A DNA stretch of 64,000 nt from Gibbula magus (GCA_936450465.1 OW388292.1:8885756-8949755), one strand, 5' to 3'. Shown: positions 11,916-24,208, counted from the stretch's first letter. Program-made: numbers and translations. The notes: generated by a model from the sequence alone, not told the origin.

Positions 11916-12110
11916 CAACTTATTAAGTGCTCAATTCATGTGAATTTTGGAGTGATTTGAAATGTAGATATAGCTTATTATAAGTGCTTTATCCATGGGA
12001 GTTGAACATGATTTAGTGTAGAAACAGCTTATTATGTGGTTACCGTGTGAATTTGGAAATGTTTTTAAACACTGATACAGCTTATTAAATGGTCCATCCA
12101 TGTGAATTCA
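11916..12110. repeat. Diverged tandem repeat, about 54-bp period, four units
   Basis: CTTATTA followed by GTG-rich sequence and CCATGTGAATT-like ends recurs at about 11918, 11973, 12027 and 12081. The units are well diverged, so the array is old. No coding potential. Confidence 0.6.
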
Positions 12111-12691
12111 TAAAGTTTTTTATCTAATGGAATTGTTTGGTTTGAGATTTCCCTTATGTTGATGTTGTCTATGCCTGTCCGTTTTAGTTATTTTTTGGCA
12201 TTGGTGTTGGTACGATCTTTTATCCTATTGGATTTATATAGCAGTGTGAAGATTATAACCTCGATGCAGATACTTGGTCCAATTAAAATAGACCTTATAA
12301 ACTGGAGCAAGGATGAATTGAGGAATCCTTTAAACAAAAATGTTTAAACATTGTTTTCTCACAGTAGTCAATGTATTTAACAAATGGTGTTTTATCTTAT
12401 TACCTATATAACTTTAAAATTCCTTTTTTTAGTGTTGAATAGACTGAGTATCAATTCTGAACATAAATATTCTGTACAACAGAAGTCGTGAGTGACCTAA
12501 TGTAACCACTGATTTGAGCATGTGCTATTCAATAAAGGAAAGAATTTGGAAACAGTTTGTTAACTAGGATAACATTTCCCTAAAATTTGCAAGATAAAAA
12601 ATATCTAAATACATGCAATAAGAATCCAGAAATGGTTAAAGATAGATGTAACCAGTTACAAGGAGGAAAGTCTTTGCTTCATATTATACAC
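12111..12691. other. Anonymous AT-rich stretch
   Basis: No gene or repeat recognised. The sequence runs into a degenerate SINE on its right. Confidence 0.5.
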
Positions 12692-12900
12692 TCTGGAGTG
12701 GTAACTCTGTTTGACTTTGAATCAAGAGGTCTGAATTCAATTTTCTACTTTGTCTGCTGTGGGGAACTGTTTTTCAGTACAGTACAATCCATGGTTTGCA
12801 AGTTCTGCTCGCAGGTTTTACCTCCATTCACAGCCCCAATTGAGTTGCAGGCTTTCTCCCTGCAATGGTAATAGTCGTCATGTTGAGTGAACTCACTTCC
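12692..12900 (+). mobile_element. Old, degenerate copy of the tRNA-derived SINE
   Basis: Homologous in order to the full SINE at 22518: ATCAAGAGGTC at about 12720, GGGGAACTGTT, AGTACA.TACAATCCATGG, GCTCGCAGGTTTTACC and CAGGCTTTCTCCCTGC. The tRNA head is badly decayed. The 94-codon ORF crossing it is a by-product. Confidence 0.65.
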
Positions 12901-13408
12901 AGTATGATACTGCAAGGATAAAATAATGAGTGATTCTAATTGATTCCTTGAACCAAAACCATTCAATCTAAAAAAAGGTAATTCTGATCTAACAATAATT
13001 AGTGAAAAGAATTATTTCAACTGTTTTGTCCATTACATTGTGTTGTTTTGCTCTATTGATTCCTGAAGAGACTGCTCTGTTGACCTTTCCCTGGGAAACG
13101 CTGTACCAGCAAAACCATGACGCCTCAGGAATGACATTTTTTGTATGGATTATGAATATTATCGCCTATTGACTAATAAGCACTTGCATATGCCAACCAT
13201 TGGCCTGTTCAATAAGAAATCAATGAGAGCTTATTGACCGAGCATCCAATCAGAGTTGACGTTTCTCGTGGAGGCTTGACGCTCATATTCTCCAGGCATG
13301 TGAAGAACAGCAAAGTTAAAAAGAGTTTGATTTTCTTTGTGCACTGTTAATTGCTACAAATTGAATCTGTCAATACAAGGCAGGTGGTGTAGCTGATCAC
13401 CTTCCTCA
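12901..13408. other. Anonymous stretch with a CCAAT-bearing patch
   Basis: No exon is supported. The patch 13225-13280 contains ATCCAATCAGAG and several CpGs, which is unusual for the surrounding sequence and could be regulatory. Nothing else recognised. Confidence 0.4.
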
Positions 13409-13422
13409 GTTTCCATGGCAAC
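13409..13422. promoter_or_regulatory. Strict RFX X-box GTTTCCATGGCAAC
   Basis: Matches GTTNCCATRGNAAC at all constrained positions. The surrounding 150 bp are richer in CpG than the local background. No gene start is visible. Function inferred. Confidence 0.5.
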
Positions 13423-16400
13423 AAGACTTTATATAAGCTTGATTCCCAGGATTGGTCCATTGATTTTGGCCGCTCAGGAAGTTGGAGTGACCGTTTTTGA
13501 CTGGCGCTTTGTTTGCAGTGCTATAACATGGCATATATAGGATTCCCGTTCTCTTTATGTCTTTGAAAACCTCCGGCGCTACTCTTTGTGAGAGCTTTAC
13601 ACACATGGTATGTTTGCATAGAACTGGGGCATAGAATAACTAAATAACACACTCCACTAGCGCCATGGGTTCCCCGATCTCTTTGATGGAACTGAATTTG
13701 GATCCATGATTTATTCGAAGTAGAATTGAGAGAACTCTGTGAGGAATTGGTTTAGCTCTCCTCCTTAAATGAACTTTTTGCGTTTAATGATGTTTGGGGG
13801 TATCAATCATTCTTTGTAATACTTCAGAAACAATAGAATTTATGGCATTAAGCTTGACTTTAGGACCGTAATCAACTGTGAAAAACAAGTTCTTCTCAGG
13901 GAAATTGTTTTATATTTAACCTCAAACAAGGTTGACACTGCAGACTGAAGAAGATTACAAATGTAATTTCAATTTCAGCGTAGAAAGTATGACAAAAACT
14001 ATAATGTAATATTGGCCCAAGTTTGCTCCCGGTTTCTCATTTGTCAGTGTTGGCTAAAAACTGCTGATAGAGAGTGAACGGGCAAGTGACATGGCGAATC
14101 TCGGGGAAAAGAGTTTAGCTTTAGTTGTCTTTATCAGTGATTGATCACTTAGTTGGGCCGGGTCTTCAATGCTGCAACTATTCTGCCACATCTCAAAGTA
14201 AAACTGCACCATTGTTTAAGCACATATCTGGCAAATACTCTAAGTATTATTTATTCTTTTGGAATAGGTGGTCACCCTTGAGTCCCCAAGCATTATCCAT
14301 GCTTAAATAACTCTTGTTTGTAAAAGGTTAGCATCCAATGTTTGACCATTCTCGGAGGCTGCCAATGCTTGAGTTGAAGGAATAACTGGAAGGAACTCCT
14401 GAGAATGTAGGGTCACCATGAAACTTTAACTCTCCACTCCCTCAGTTTACTCTCGTATGTCAAGGGTTAATCATATCTTGATCTTCTTTATCATAAGTTT
14501 TTGACTGAATTATTGGTAATATGCCTGTTGCGAGAGCTACCTCGTGTGAGATTTTGATTTCCTAGATTATTCAATCCCGCATGTTAAGGGTTAAAGTGAA
14601 CTTTTGGAATGTTAATACCTTTACTCCAACAAAGTGATGTCTATGAATAAATGAGATCAAGCACTTGTTCCGTATTATGCAGGAAATACTGAGGCCACTA
14701 TCTTTGCACCCTCATAATCGGCAATGATAAATTCGAAGGAAGCTGGAGTTTGACGTCTATTTGATTGTAGATCCAGTCATAGGCCAGTCATTTCTCTCTC
14801 TCCCCCCTCATCAGCGCCTCCGACTGACTGCCATTCTATTGATTTTATATTGCGATCTCTCTCTCAGGACGAAGCAGTGTGATTGAATAGGTGCAGACTC
14901 CCAATGCTTCCCAATGTGACGAACCGACTAGCCTTCTTTGCATCCGGATCAGAACTAGCTGCTAGTTTTCAACCTGACTGACTGCCACCACTATCTTGCT
15001 CTGGGACAAACAACTAATTTCACTTTTCGATGCTTTTGATGCCAATCTATCTTGCCTTTTACAGAGCAGCCTATTTCTGAGTTGGTCAGCGTGGATTGAA
15101 GTGACATAGTGGTAACGCCCAAGGGTTGTACTGACAGCGCTGGTTTAACATAACTTATTTAGACAAGAAAGTCCAAGCATTAGGCTCCTGCTTATGAAAA
15201 CTTTATTGTTAATATTTGGCATTTACATTTTAGAAGAACAATGTTCTTTTCCAGGTAAAATTTGCTCTGTGATTTTTTAAATATTATTTTCATTGTAGAT
15301 ATTTGATTATGACAAAAGTCATGACATGACATGACATAATATTAAGAAATAATCTCATTGAAAGTTTCATTTAAAAAAAACCTTGAATCTGTTGAAAAGA
15401 TGTAAATGACTGATAATCAAATCATTTGTGAACTTCCCCCTGTTTTGGATATAAAGATTCTCCTCTCATTTCCAAGTTTCAGATTATTTCAGCCAGAAAG
15501 TTATAACTGAAAGATAAAATGAACATTGATCATTGAACATGGGTCACTCAAGATAATTCTTGCCTTTTTGTATGAAAAATCTGGCAGTTGTCCAGTTATG
15601 AATTTTAATCACATTTGTCAGATCTGAATAGTAATGTGAGTTACAATTAACATCATGCATTGTATGCCCAGCTGTATTCCACTGTTTAGATGACCATTCT
15701 GACCTCGACATTAATTTGAAAACCTCATTATTATCAATATTCCCTGAAACAAGTGGTCTTGATTGGGGTGTCACTGTGTCTGATTGAGACTCCCTCTTCA
15801 TAATTATATTGGGCTAAATATGACTGGACAGGGCAGACCAATCCATCTTAACTGACCCCGACAGGACTGACCATAAATAGGGATCCTGCAGAGCAAGGGG
15901 ACATCCATGCTTTCTTGACTCAGCTTCATTTTCACCACAGTAATATTAATAATGAATTTATACATTTTCATTTTAACGATTTTCCACAAGAAGTGATCTG
16001 TGTAACAAGAGTTAATGGACAGTTTTAATTTTAAACAACATTGTTCCTGGAATGGGAGTTATATGTTTATGTTTTCTGATATAAAATAAAAGTAATTCTT
16101 TTAAAAGTCAAAGGCACTGTCAAGAAGGTAATTTTTCAAGTTTTTCAATATCATTGATAATCGATCAATGAATGACCTCAATAATCAATTATACATTTAA
16201 AGGTCAATTCCAACCATTTTATTTGACCACAACATCAATCCTTGATAAGGTCATCCAGTGTCTCATGTTAGCCTCGAAGATTTCACCACAACAGTGCTTC
16301 AATAATCAGGGTCTTGAATTAATTTACACATTTTATTTGTATTTTACCACAGCAAGGAAATTTGGACTTCAGCATTTCCTAAAGGGTCCTCACCTGCTTG

Positions 16401-16944
16401 TGTCAAAGATTTGAGGAATAAACAACCAGTTATTTCAGTATCCATTCAAAGTATTAGAGTGACTAGTTGAACAGGAAATCATCTAAGCTGCTTGTATCAA
16501 AGAAACCAGAAACTAATGACAAGATTGAGATGATTAACATAAACATTTCTTTAAAATATTTGATATTCATAAATGCAACTGTAAACAAATCAAATTAAGA
16601 ACTAATTAACTTCAGCCTGTGAGATGGATTTTATCATAATCTTCTTTCTGATCAGAGTGGTCAATTCCCTTCATTTGAGTCTCCACTGATTAAGGTTTGA
16701 CCGATTGGTGACCAATTCCTATGAGATGAGCTGAAGAAACTGACCCTCAAGTGGATTGTTTGGTGTGAAATGTAATCAAGAGATCAACATGGAAGTATTG
16801 GCAGATCATACACCCAGCAGTTATGCTGTTAGTTAGAGGTGTCTCCTCCTGGGCCGTGTTCCTACAGGCCGCTGTAATCTCGTTTAGGATTCAACATAGA
16901 ATGAACCTCCCTTGTATTTAATATTTATGTTAATTTGTATTTTC
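13423..16944. other. Long anonymous stretch without a recognisable gene
   Basis: About 3.5 kb of AT-rich DNA. Two short segments, TATGTCAAGGGTTAA (about 14457) and CGCATGTTAAGGGTTAA (about 14579), resemble the right end of the piggyBac-like elements, but no left end was found. A GC-richer patch at 14800-15130 may be conserved non-coding sequence. ORFs here are at most 85 codons and not convincing. Confidence 0.5.
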
Positions 16945-17330
16945 TAGCTCTCTCTCACTCCCTTTCTATTAAGGCCACATTCACTTGCATTACTGTATCT
17001 CTTAATTTCCTGAATATGTTCCTTGATTAAATTGCTAAGAGTTTTCTAGGTCTCTATCAAGATTTTCTTACTCTCTCTCACTCTCTATTAAGGCCAGATT
17101 CACTTGCTTTACTTACCCCTTGACGTTCTGAATATGTTCCTTAATTAAACTGCTGTGGGTTTTCTAGGTCTCTATCTCTTGTCATACCTTTTATTTATTC
17201 CTGTCTATGTTCTGCATGTATTCTTTTATGAACATGCTGTTGTTTTACTAAGTCTCTGTCAGGTCACATTCTCTTGGCATAGTTGAATTGTGTGTATGTT
17301 CTTCATGATCAAATCTCCTTGATATGAAAG
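16945..17330. repeat. Diverged tandem repeat with CTCTCTCAC starts
   Basis: Three loosely similar units: TCTCTCACTC..CTATTAAGGCCA..TTCACTTGC at about 16950 and 17072, and a weaker version at about 17250. Shared parts include GAATATGTTCCTT and TTTTCTAGGTCTCTATC. An old local duplication. Confidence 0.55.
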
Positions 17331-18310
17331 ATATAAAAACTTAAATGTAAGGGAATAAATGGGTCATCTCTGTAGGTCATTCTAATGGGCTAGGATCAAT
17401 CTTTTTATATCTTATTTTAAAATCCAATCTTGCGTTGAAGTTTTATTTCCTGAATTCGGAAGTTGAACAAACTTATCAATTCTTTGACTCTCTCTCTTGA
17501 CAACTTTTGGGGTTGGCACAACATGTCGCTCATTGCACATTCCAAGTAAGTTTATTCAAATCAACTATCAATTTTGACCAAAGGAAATAAAAAAAAATAT
17601 TTGTTGTTGCCTCTATAAGTTTGAACAGTAGATGCACAAGTAAACAAGACTAGTCCTACCACATGACTCTAAATAAAATAATAATATCTTAAAAAATTGT
17701 GCATCACCAAGTCATATTACAAATTTACATGAAATGAAAATGCTAGCCAAATACTGTTTTGAAGCATTTAAAGTCTCTTGCAGTACATCCTTGCCAACTA
17801 ATTTCTTCCAATACTATTGTAAATGTAGTGACCAGGTGCCAATTTGATCGGTGCTATTAAAGGTGTCTGTGTGTCTGTACAAAATAAGAGCTTGCAATAC
17901 AGTCTGGGTTCTTATTCACCAAGTCTTAATAAACTGAATATGGAACTGAAATAAAATCGAATGGATGAAAGTACAGTAATTATTTAAATTCATAGACTAA
18001 ACTTTACTCTAGCAAGACGGGTCAGTTGCATCTTCTGATTCTACAGAGGTTTAAAAATATTTATATGAGAACTCATCACCGGGTACTGAAACTTTCCATA
18101 TCGGATAAGTAAACTGCTTTTACCTTGCCCATGGTCAACTAACCACTGATACAAATTATGGTTTCAATATTATTCAAATTATGTATAAAATGAAATATAC
18201 TGAAAGTTACTTCTGTCTCGATCTTTTTGGCAAGTACAAAATATCATGGGCAAGTTGAAGCACTGTTAACTTGTGACATGTAATATTTAAATAAATAATT
18301 AATTATAAAA
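17331..18310. other. Anonymous AT-rich stretch
   Basis: No gene, RNA or clear repeat recognised. Confidence 0.5.
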
Positions 18311-18370
18311 AGCACAGTGGTTAGCTTGTTTGGCTTCGGATCAAGATGTTCAAACTCACCTCACCTACCT
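18311..18370 (+). mobile_element. SINE remnant: head joined to tail
   Basis: GCACAGTGGTTAGC and GGCTTCGGATCAAGATGT match the SINE tRNA head; ACTCACCTCACCTACC right after it matches the SINE tail. The whole body between them is deleted. Confidence 0.65.
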
Positions 18371-18789
18371 GGGTAATTATTAATAAGTAATAACGGTTCA
18401 TCTGTCACAAATTAATTATTGTGAAACAATAATTCATGAGGGAACGATAATTTATTATTCTGACTTTATAAACTTTTTCATTTGGAATTCTGATCATTTT
18501 CTTAAATTGATATTTTTCATTTGATTTGATTCTTTTTGATTTGAATGATCATAAAGTGAATTGCATTTGAAATACAAGACTTGAAGATTTGTTCTTTGTT
18601 TTCATTCAAGTACAATACAGGAGTGGACATACACATATCTTGTCTCTTGTTGATGCTACATCCAATCAATAGTAGGTATGTATTGTCAAATAGGTTAGCA
18701 ACGTCAGATTCTATAGACAGTTTTCTTCTCAGCACTAGGTTACAAAGAAAGACAAGTGCTGAGTATGTGTCTGAGGTCATTGCACTTCA
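18371..18789. other. Anonymous AT-rich stretch
   Basis: Nothing recognised. An 87-codon minus-strand ORF (18517-18780) has no recognisable domain and is within the range expected by chance. Confidence 0.45.
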
Positions 18790-19055
18790 CTAGACAGATG
18801 AATGGACAGACTATTAGACACATATGGACTGTCTCGCAATAAAACGGACGGACAGACAGACTTACAGACTGAATAAACAGGCTGATAGATAGACAAATAT
18901 GAATATAAATTTGTATACAGACTGGCTAAGACTTACCGGTACACGCAGATAGCTTGACAGACGGAAAGGTGGAAGAACAGAAAGGCGGACAGATGAATGG
19001 ACATACAGACAAGTGGACACACTGATGGAAAAACAGACAGGTGGACAGACAAGCA
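18790..19055. repeat. Degenerate GACA/GACAGACG-type simple repeat
   Basis: The stretch is dominated by imperfect GGACAGAC, CAGACAG and ATGGACAG words. It is a decayed low-complexity tract; ORFs on both strands are artefacts of it. Confidence 0.75.
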
Positions 19056-19083
19056 TGTGTCTACCAAATATATTACCTATATT

Positions 19084-19510
19084 ATGACAAAAAGACCTAA
19101 TCTATGGATCCAGAAAAATATAAAACTTGTGACTCTGAGGATCAAGAAATGTCACCCATGTCAATTTGTGGTTCCAGAAAATGTCACCCTTGTCAATTTG
19201 TGGTTCCAGAAAATGTCACCCCTGTCAATTTGTGGTTCCAGAAAATGTCACCCATGTCAATTTGTGTTCCAAAATGATCCCATCTTTTGTAATCTGTGGT
19301 TCCAGAATGATTAATCCTGCTCTATGAATCCAGAAAGATCTCAAACTTGTCAATCTTTGAATCCAGAAAGATCTCAAACTTGTTCAACCCGAAGGATCTA
19401 CTCCATGTCAATCTGCAGATCCCAAAGGTCTCTTTCTTGTAAATATGTAGATCCCGGAAGATCTGATCCTTGTCGATGTGAGGAAATCTGTACCTTTGGT
19501 TCATAGCAGG
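19084..19510. repeat. Minisatellite, about 32-bp unit, with two sub-families
   Basis: Left part: units with GGTTCCAGAAAATGTCACCC at about 19169, 19201 and 19233, period 32 bp. Right part: units with GAATCCAGAAAGATCTCAAA from about 19325. Both share TCCAGAAA and a TTGTCAAT block, so the two halves look like sub-families of one array. The 105-codon plus-strand ORF is a repeat by-product. Confidence 0.85.
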
Positions 19511-20079
19511 TCTAAATCCTGTCTAAAGTTCTATGTGAAGCCAACTCCAATAGAAAAAGGATAAGAATGAGAGACGGGTGTAAACAGGTGTTCACTACAC
19601 TAGTCCTGTAACTTAACCCACCAAAAATGTCAATTTATGCTAAATGTATGTTTGAAATAAGGGATCTTTAAAAAGAATATTTTATTTAACATTGTGAAAA
19701 TCTTAATATCAAAGAAAATCAGAGGGGAAGTGAATAGCATGTGTAAACCAAGCATGACGTTTGAATGTCTGCATTGGCCATTAAATTGATTCTGTGGGCT
19801 TTGACTTTGCTGCTATTTTGTTAAAATCAATTAGGATAGGCAAGTCAGATGAGGCTGCTTGGTGTTAAGTTACGTCGTGACATTTCAAATCTGACTTCAG
19901 TAGGCGTCCATATTGAAATTCATTTTTTTAAATCGCCTTGTGATCGGTTGTTTGTCGCATTGAATGCAGTGTGCAAACTTGTAAATGTCTTCTTTGTCAC
20001 GTTGTCAACTGTCTGAATTTGTGACTCAGTAATACCTGCTGAAACAGTAATTCAGTGTCTAATTTTTGGAATGATTAAG
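19511..20079. other. Anonymous stretch
   Basis: No gene or repeat recognised up to the TTAA left boundary of the next transposon copy. Confidence 0.5.
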
Positions 20080-21492
20080 TTAACCCTTACGTTGCATATT
20101 TCTATTTTACCCATTTTAGCCCCTGTTGCCGAATTTACAGACCCTCCACCTTGCAGCAGTATTTTGGCTTAGGCACTAATTAGCTCTGCTGGCGGAATTT
20201 CCAGGCCGCGATTCCGTTTTTACGAAATATCCCATCTACATCGCGAAAACGGACTATATACGGGCGTTCAATACAAATTCAAGTCACGGCACCCGTACAT
20301 AAATGGCTAATTCACACCTGAAACTTCGAATTAATTTTCTGTTACTATCGAAAGATTGTCTTTAATTCGGGCCTCATAACATCATAAATACGAAACGGCT
20401 TCACAATGATATAAAAATTATTAGAATGCGACATTTGGTTATAATTCTATAGCTATGTAAAGTTTGTCTTGATTTCCACCTTTAAAATAGTAAATACTTA
20501 CAACATGTATGCAGCATTACAAACGGTCGTTCATCGCACTTTTCCAAGAAATCATAATCTCGAACCAGTTGACAAATAAGCACATGTCAACCCTAATATG
20601 GTTATGTTGTTTGACCTTTCAAATAAATGCTAACCTCGAACCATAACCGATGAAAATATGTTTATTAGTTTGTGTGTCATTTGGTTTTACATGCCTCTCA
20701 GAAAGGTAAAATTGTATCTTTATTTCTGTGAATAAATATGCGCATTTTATATAGAATAAAAGATTATTCTTTTCAGTTTATTGTGATATAAAAATTATGA
20801 AAATGCATTCAGTAGTTTAGCAGTGATAAATTGTGTAAGAAGTTATGAAAATCGCCGATTGTTTAAAAATTTATGAAGTTTAAACATGACCTTTTTCACG
20901 GCACTTGCTGTGTCTTTATTATTTTTTTGACATTTGCGAATTTTATATGGGATTGTAGTCTATTCTTTCCCCTTTATTTTGCCGTAATTTTTTTTTAAAA
21001 CAACCAATTCGTTCACATGATATGAAGTGCAGGAGTAAGGCAAGTTACCGATTTTTTTTCCCGTCCCGCTAGATGCGAGGCAGATAGCATGTACGGGCAA
21101 TGCAAACCCGAGGCAATGCAAACACGTGGGTGATAATTAGCCACCAGGGAGATTAGGCTTCGGGGCGAAGCCCGAAAAATTGGCCTTTTGTAAAGCTAAT
21201 TATCGATGCGTTACGAGTCAACAACGCACACACAATTTGGTGTGATTTTTGCTGGACATTTCAACCGTACATTGACAAAGACTTGTTATCGTGGCGAACT
21301 GTAAGGCATAATACAACATTTTTAATGAAGCAACTCGACTCGCAGATCGCGGACAGGGCTAGTTGAGTACTAGCTAAATGGTAGACATCCACAAATAAAT
21401 CTAAGTGCACGTCTGTGACCCGGTATGAGGCACCTAGGAATTGTTTATGGCCATCCCGGACCATGCCGGGGTTCCGCAAGTTAAGTGGTATT
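20080..21492. mobile_element. piggyBac-like non-autonomous DNA transposon, copy 2 (right end decayed)
   Basis: Homologous along its length to 2746-4233 and in the same orientation. The left end is intact: TTAA-CCCTTACGTTGC. The right end reads CCGCAAGTTAAGTGG-TATT, so the final GGG-TTAA is mutated. Internal stretches such as GAAATCATAATCTCGAACC and TATGCGCATTTTATATAG are shared. It has several small indels relative to copy 1. No transposase ORF. Confidence 0.8.
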
Positions 21493-22507
21493 TTTCACAC
21501 GTGCACGTAAGCATAAATCTCTTTCACATAGTAACGATTGTATTGGTGCTTTTATTTCATTGTCTTAATTGCCATCTTTGCTCTTTCAAAATTACAGGAC
21601 AAGAAAAAAGAAATTATAACACTTGGAAGTGTGTAATATCATGTATGACTTTTACAAAATTCATGCCAATTTTCTATTTTTCTGCCAAGACATCTACCTG
21701 GACGCTGAAACTCAATAGTCAACTTGAAGCACTCCGAGGTGGCTCCAGCTACATTCTTTGAAAACTTTTCAAACTAGACGTCAGAAGTCTACCTTGTTGT
21801 TGAAACTGAATGATATCTTCTACCACTCACAGGTGGTTCCTTCTGAACAAAAACAAAAAAACATTCTAAAAGTTACTTCTTCTCTTGCAGAGGGAATGTT
21901 TCTTATGAAAAAACGGCACAAAATATGTGCAGGTGCACCATAAAAACTAGAAAAAGAGTGAAATATGTTCCGTGGTGAGAGTCCTACTTAACGTATTTAC
22001 TCTCCGAGTTGATACTCGACAAATTGGAATGGATCCGTATACAGACAGCACGAGCCCCACACCCTCTGCGCCCAGTAACCACAAGCTTCCTTGGAGAAAC
22101 ATGTTCTGTATACTCTGTGCACATTTCAACCAACCAAGCGATCAGTCATAGAGAGAATAGTCAGCTGCTCTCTTTGTGGGTATTCCATAACCAAGAATCT
22201 GAATATTTGAATCATGTCTCATAAAATTTGTTAATGATGTATGTATTAAAAATATTCTCAGTATGGGGTGCACCAGATTAAATGTATTTGGAACTATTGA
22301 CCGGGTTATAATATTTAAGAAGCAGGGATTTGGGTGACAATGTGATTGATTTTCTACAAATTTAGTGACAAGTTGTGTTCCTCTCCAAACCATGGACAAT
22401 TTCAGTTATCTTGATGTTATTTCAAATTCATGGCAAGAGATTGTGCAATATCAGGAAAAGTTGATTTCAGTTGATCAGGATATCAGTTGATTTAAGTCTT
22501 CTATTTC
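21493..22507. other. Anonymous stretch
   Basis: ORFs of 60-106 codons overlap on both strands, none with a recognisable domain or a convincing splice context. A weak duplication of about 100 bp (TCTACCTGGACGCTGAAACT at about 21690, TCTACCTTGTTGTTGAAACT at about 21788) is visible. Confidence 0.45.
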
Positions 22508-22517
22508 AAACCATATA

Positions 22518-22836
22518 GGGGGCGGGATAGCGCAGTGGTTAGCGCGTTCGGCTTCGGATCAAGAGGTCCGGGGTTCGAATCCCGCCAGGGGCACGGCAAC
22601 TTTATCTGCAGTAGAGAACTGTTCTACACGCAGTCAGGTTTGGGTGCAATGCTACACTGAATTTCAGTGCAGTACCACCCATGGTTCGCTAGTTCCAGCC
22701 GATGCTCGCAGGTTTCACCGCAATGCATAGCCACATGGCGTTGCGGGCTTTCTCCCTGCCATAATACTAGCAGCCGCGATATAAGTGAAATACTCTTGAA
22801 AGCGGCGTTAAACCCCAACTCACCTCACCTCACCTC
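22518..22836 (+). mobile_element. Full-length tRNA-Arg-like SINE with perfect target-site duplication
   Basis: The 5' part (about 22518-22595) is tRNA-like: box A TAGCGCAGTGGTTAGCGCG, anticodon loop CTTCGGA (TCG, Arg-type) and box B GGTTCGAATCC. A body of about 200 bp follows, including GCAGTAGAGAACTGTTCTAC, CCACCCATGGTTCGC and GCGGGCTTTCTCCCTGCC. The tail ends CACCTCACCTCACCTC. It is flanked by AAACCATATA at 22508-22517 and again at 22837-22846, a target-site duplication that shows retrotransposition by a LINE machinery in trans and suggests a young insertion. This copy served as the reference for the other SINE calls. The central body may belong to a named SINE core domain, but I could not align it. 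Confidence 0.92.
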
Positions 22837-22870
22837 AAACCATATACAAAACCTGATGAGCTACAGAGCC

Positions 22871-23035
22871 TATATCTTCATTATATCCTAAAATATTAAT
22901 TACTAGGTATAGAATAAATGTCTTTAGAAACTGAAAATGTAAGTATATAAATGAACTATATCTTCAATGTATCCTTAAATATTTATTACTAGGTATAGAA
23001 TACTGTCTTTACAAACTGAAATTGTGAGTTTAAGA
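22871..23035. repeat. 86-bp tandem duplication
   Basis: TATATCTTCA..TATCC..AAATATT..ATTACTAGGTATAGAAT occurs at 22871 and again at 22957, 86 bp apart, with some substitutions. It follows the dispersed fragment TGATGAGCTACAGAGCC. Confidence 0.75.
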
Positions 23036-24208
23036 TGAGTCATCAGCTGTACGAAAAACTTCTGTCATCCAAGTAGGTGTTCTCCTTGAAATATTCATGA
23101 CTTAAAAATGTTAAATATAATCAATATTTTCATGTTTCCATGATTTTCAAAAATATGCCTCTCTGTTTTGTTGGACTTCTTCAAGAACATCATCTCCACT
23201 TTGAAGTTTAAAAAAAAATTACGGAAATTCTATTGATTTTGAAACTGCATGTTTCCTTCCAGAGAGAGTTACTTGATGCCGTTTGTTTTTCTGTTGTTGC
23301 CATAGAATGTTGATTGTGAAGAGAAGGCTGTCGTAGAGGAGTGGCGTGACACATAAACATGTTTATTGAAAACATCCTCCTTCATACTGTGATGGAGAAT
23401 TAAAAAATTATTATTTATTTTTTGTCTGCGCTATTTCTGTTTTCATATCAACGTTTATATGTTTGGTTTTCGTGGTGCATGATTTATTGTTCTGCAATAT
23501 GTTGTGCACCTTCAAAGAAGTATGGATTAAGATGTCAATGAAAGATCCCACTTTCATGCAGTCTGTTACTGTGTCTCCCATAATCATCTTCATTCAGTTC
23601 AAGAAATCTGACGGTCTGTCAATAGGTATATAGAAATCCAATTGCTATGTAGATCAAACGACAAGTCACAATAAACTGTAATTATTGGCTTATGATGGAT
23701 TCCTCCAATGTGATTGTAAGTTGCTTTAAGCTTTATCTCTTCCAATAATGTTTCAAAGAAGGCATTCGTTGTTTCCTTGGTACATTTAAAGTATAATTAG
23801 GAGTCTGAGTTGAATCATGAAGTTTACCAACAACGAAGCTAAACAATTGAAACCATAATTATTTGGTGAAAACATGAACACCCTTAATTTATCAACAATT
23901 ATTTTGGTCTTCTGTGATATAAAGAGACGGCCTCTGAAGAAATTTCTTCCTTCAAAATGTGTTTCAAAGGCCTATGTTTAACACCAAACTCTGACTCAAT
24001 TAGAGTATTTTGATGTCAATATGCTTGAAATCTGGTCCAAGCTCTGAGGAAATGTGTCCCATGTGTATGAAGACCATGACAGGGTTTGTGCCCAGCCCTG
24101 GCTAGTTTCTGCAGTATGTTCAGTGTAGGCCTGTATCAGTGTAGGCCTGTATCAGTGTGGGAACTAAGCTTGAAAAGTAGCCAATCCAATAGTGTTATTT
24201 TGTCAATT
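23036..24208. other. Anonymous AT-rich stretch
   Basis: No gene or repeat recognised, apart from a doubled GCCTGTATCAGTGTAGG (17-bp repeat) near 24129-24160. Confidence 0.5.

Noticed and set aside
11499..11918. 139-codon minus-strand ORF
   Set aside because: It covers the end of a duplicated block including the GTACTGATACAGG microsatellite, and the equivalent frame in the other copy is only 75 codons.
22575..22592. CTCF site in the SINE (CCCGCCAGGGGCAC)
   Set aside because: One G short of the core motif and fully explained by the tRNA acceptor arm of the SINE.
22518..22595. Functional tRNA-Arg gene
   Set aside because: A and B boxes are good but the anticodon stem mispairs, and the sequence continues into a SINE body with a target-site duplication.
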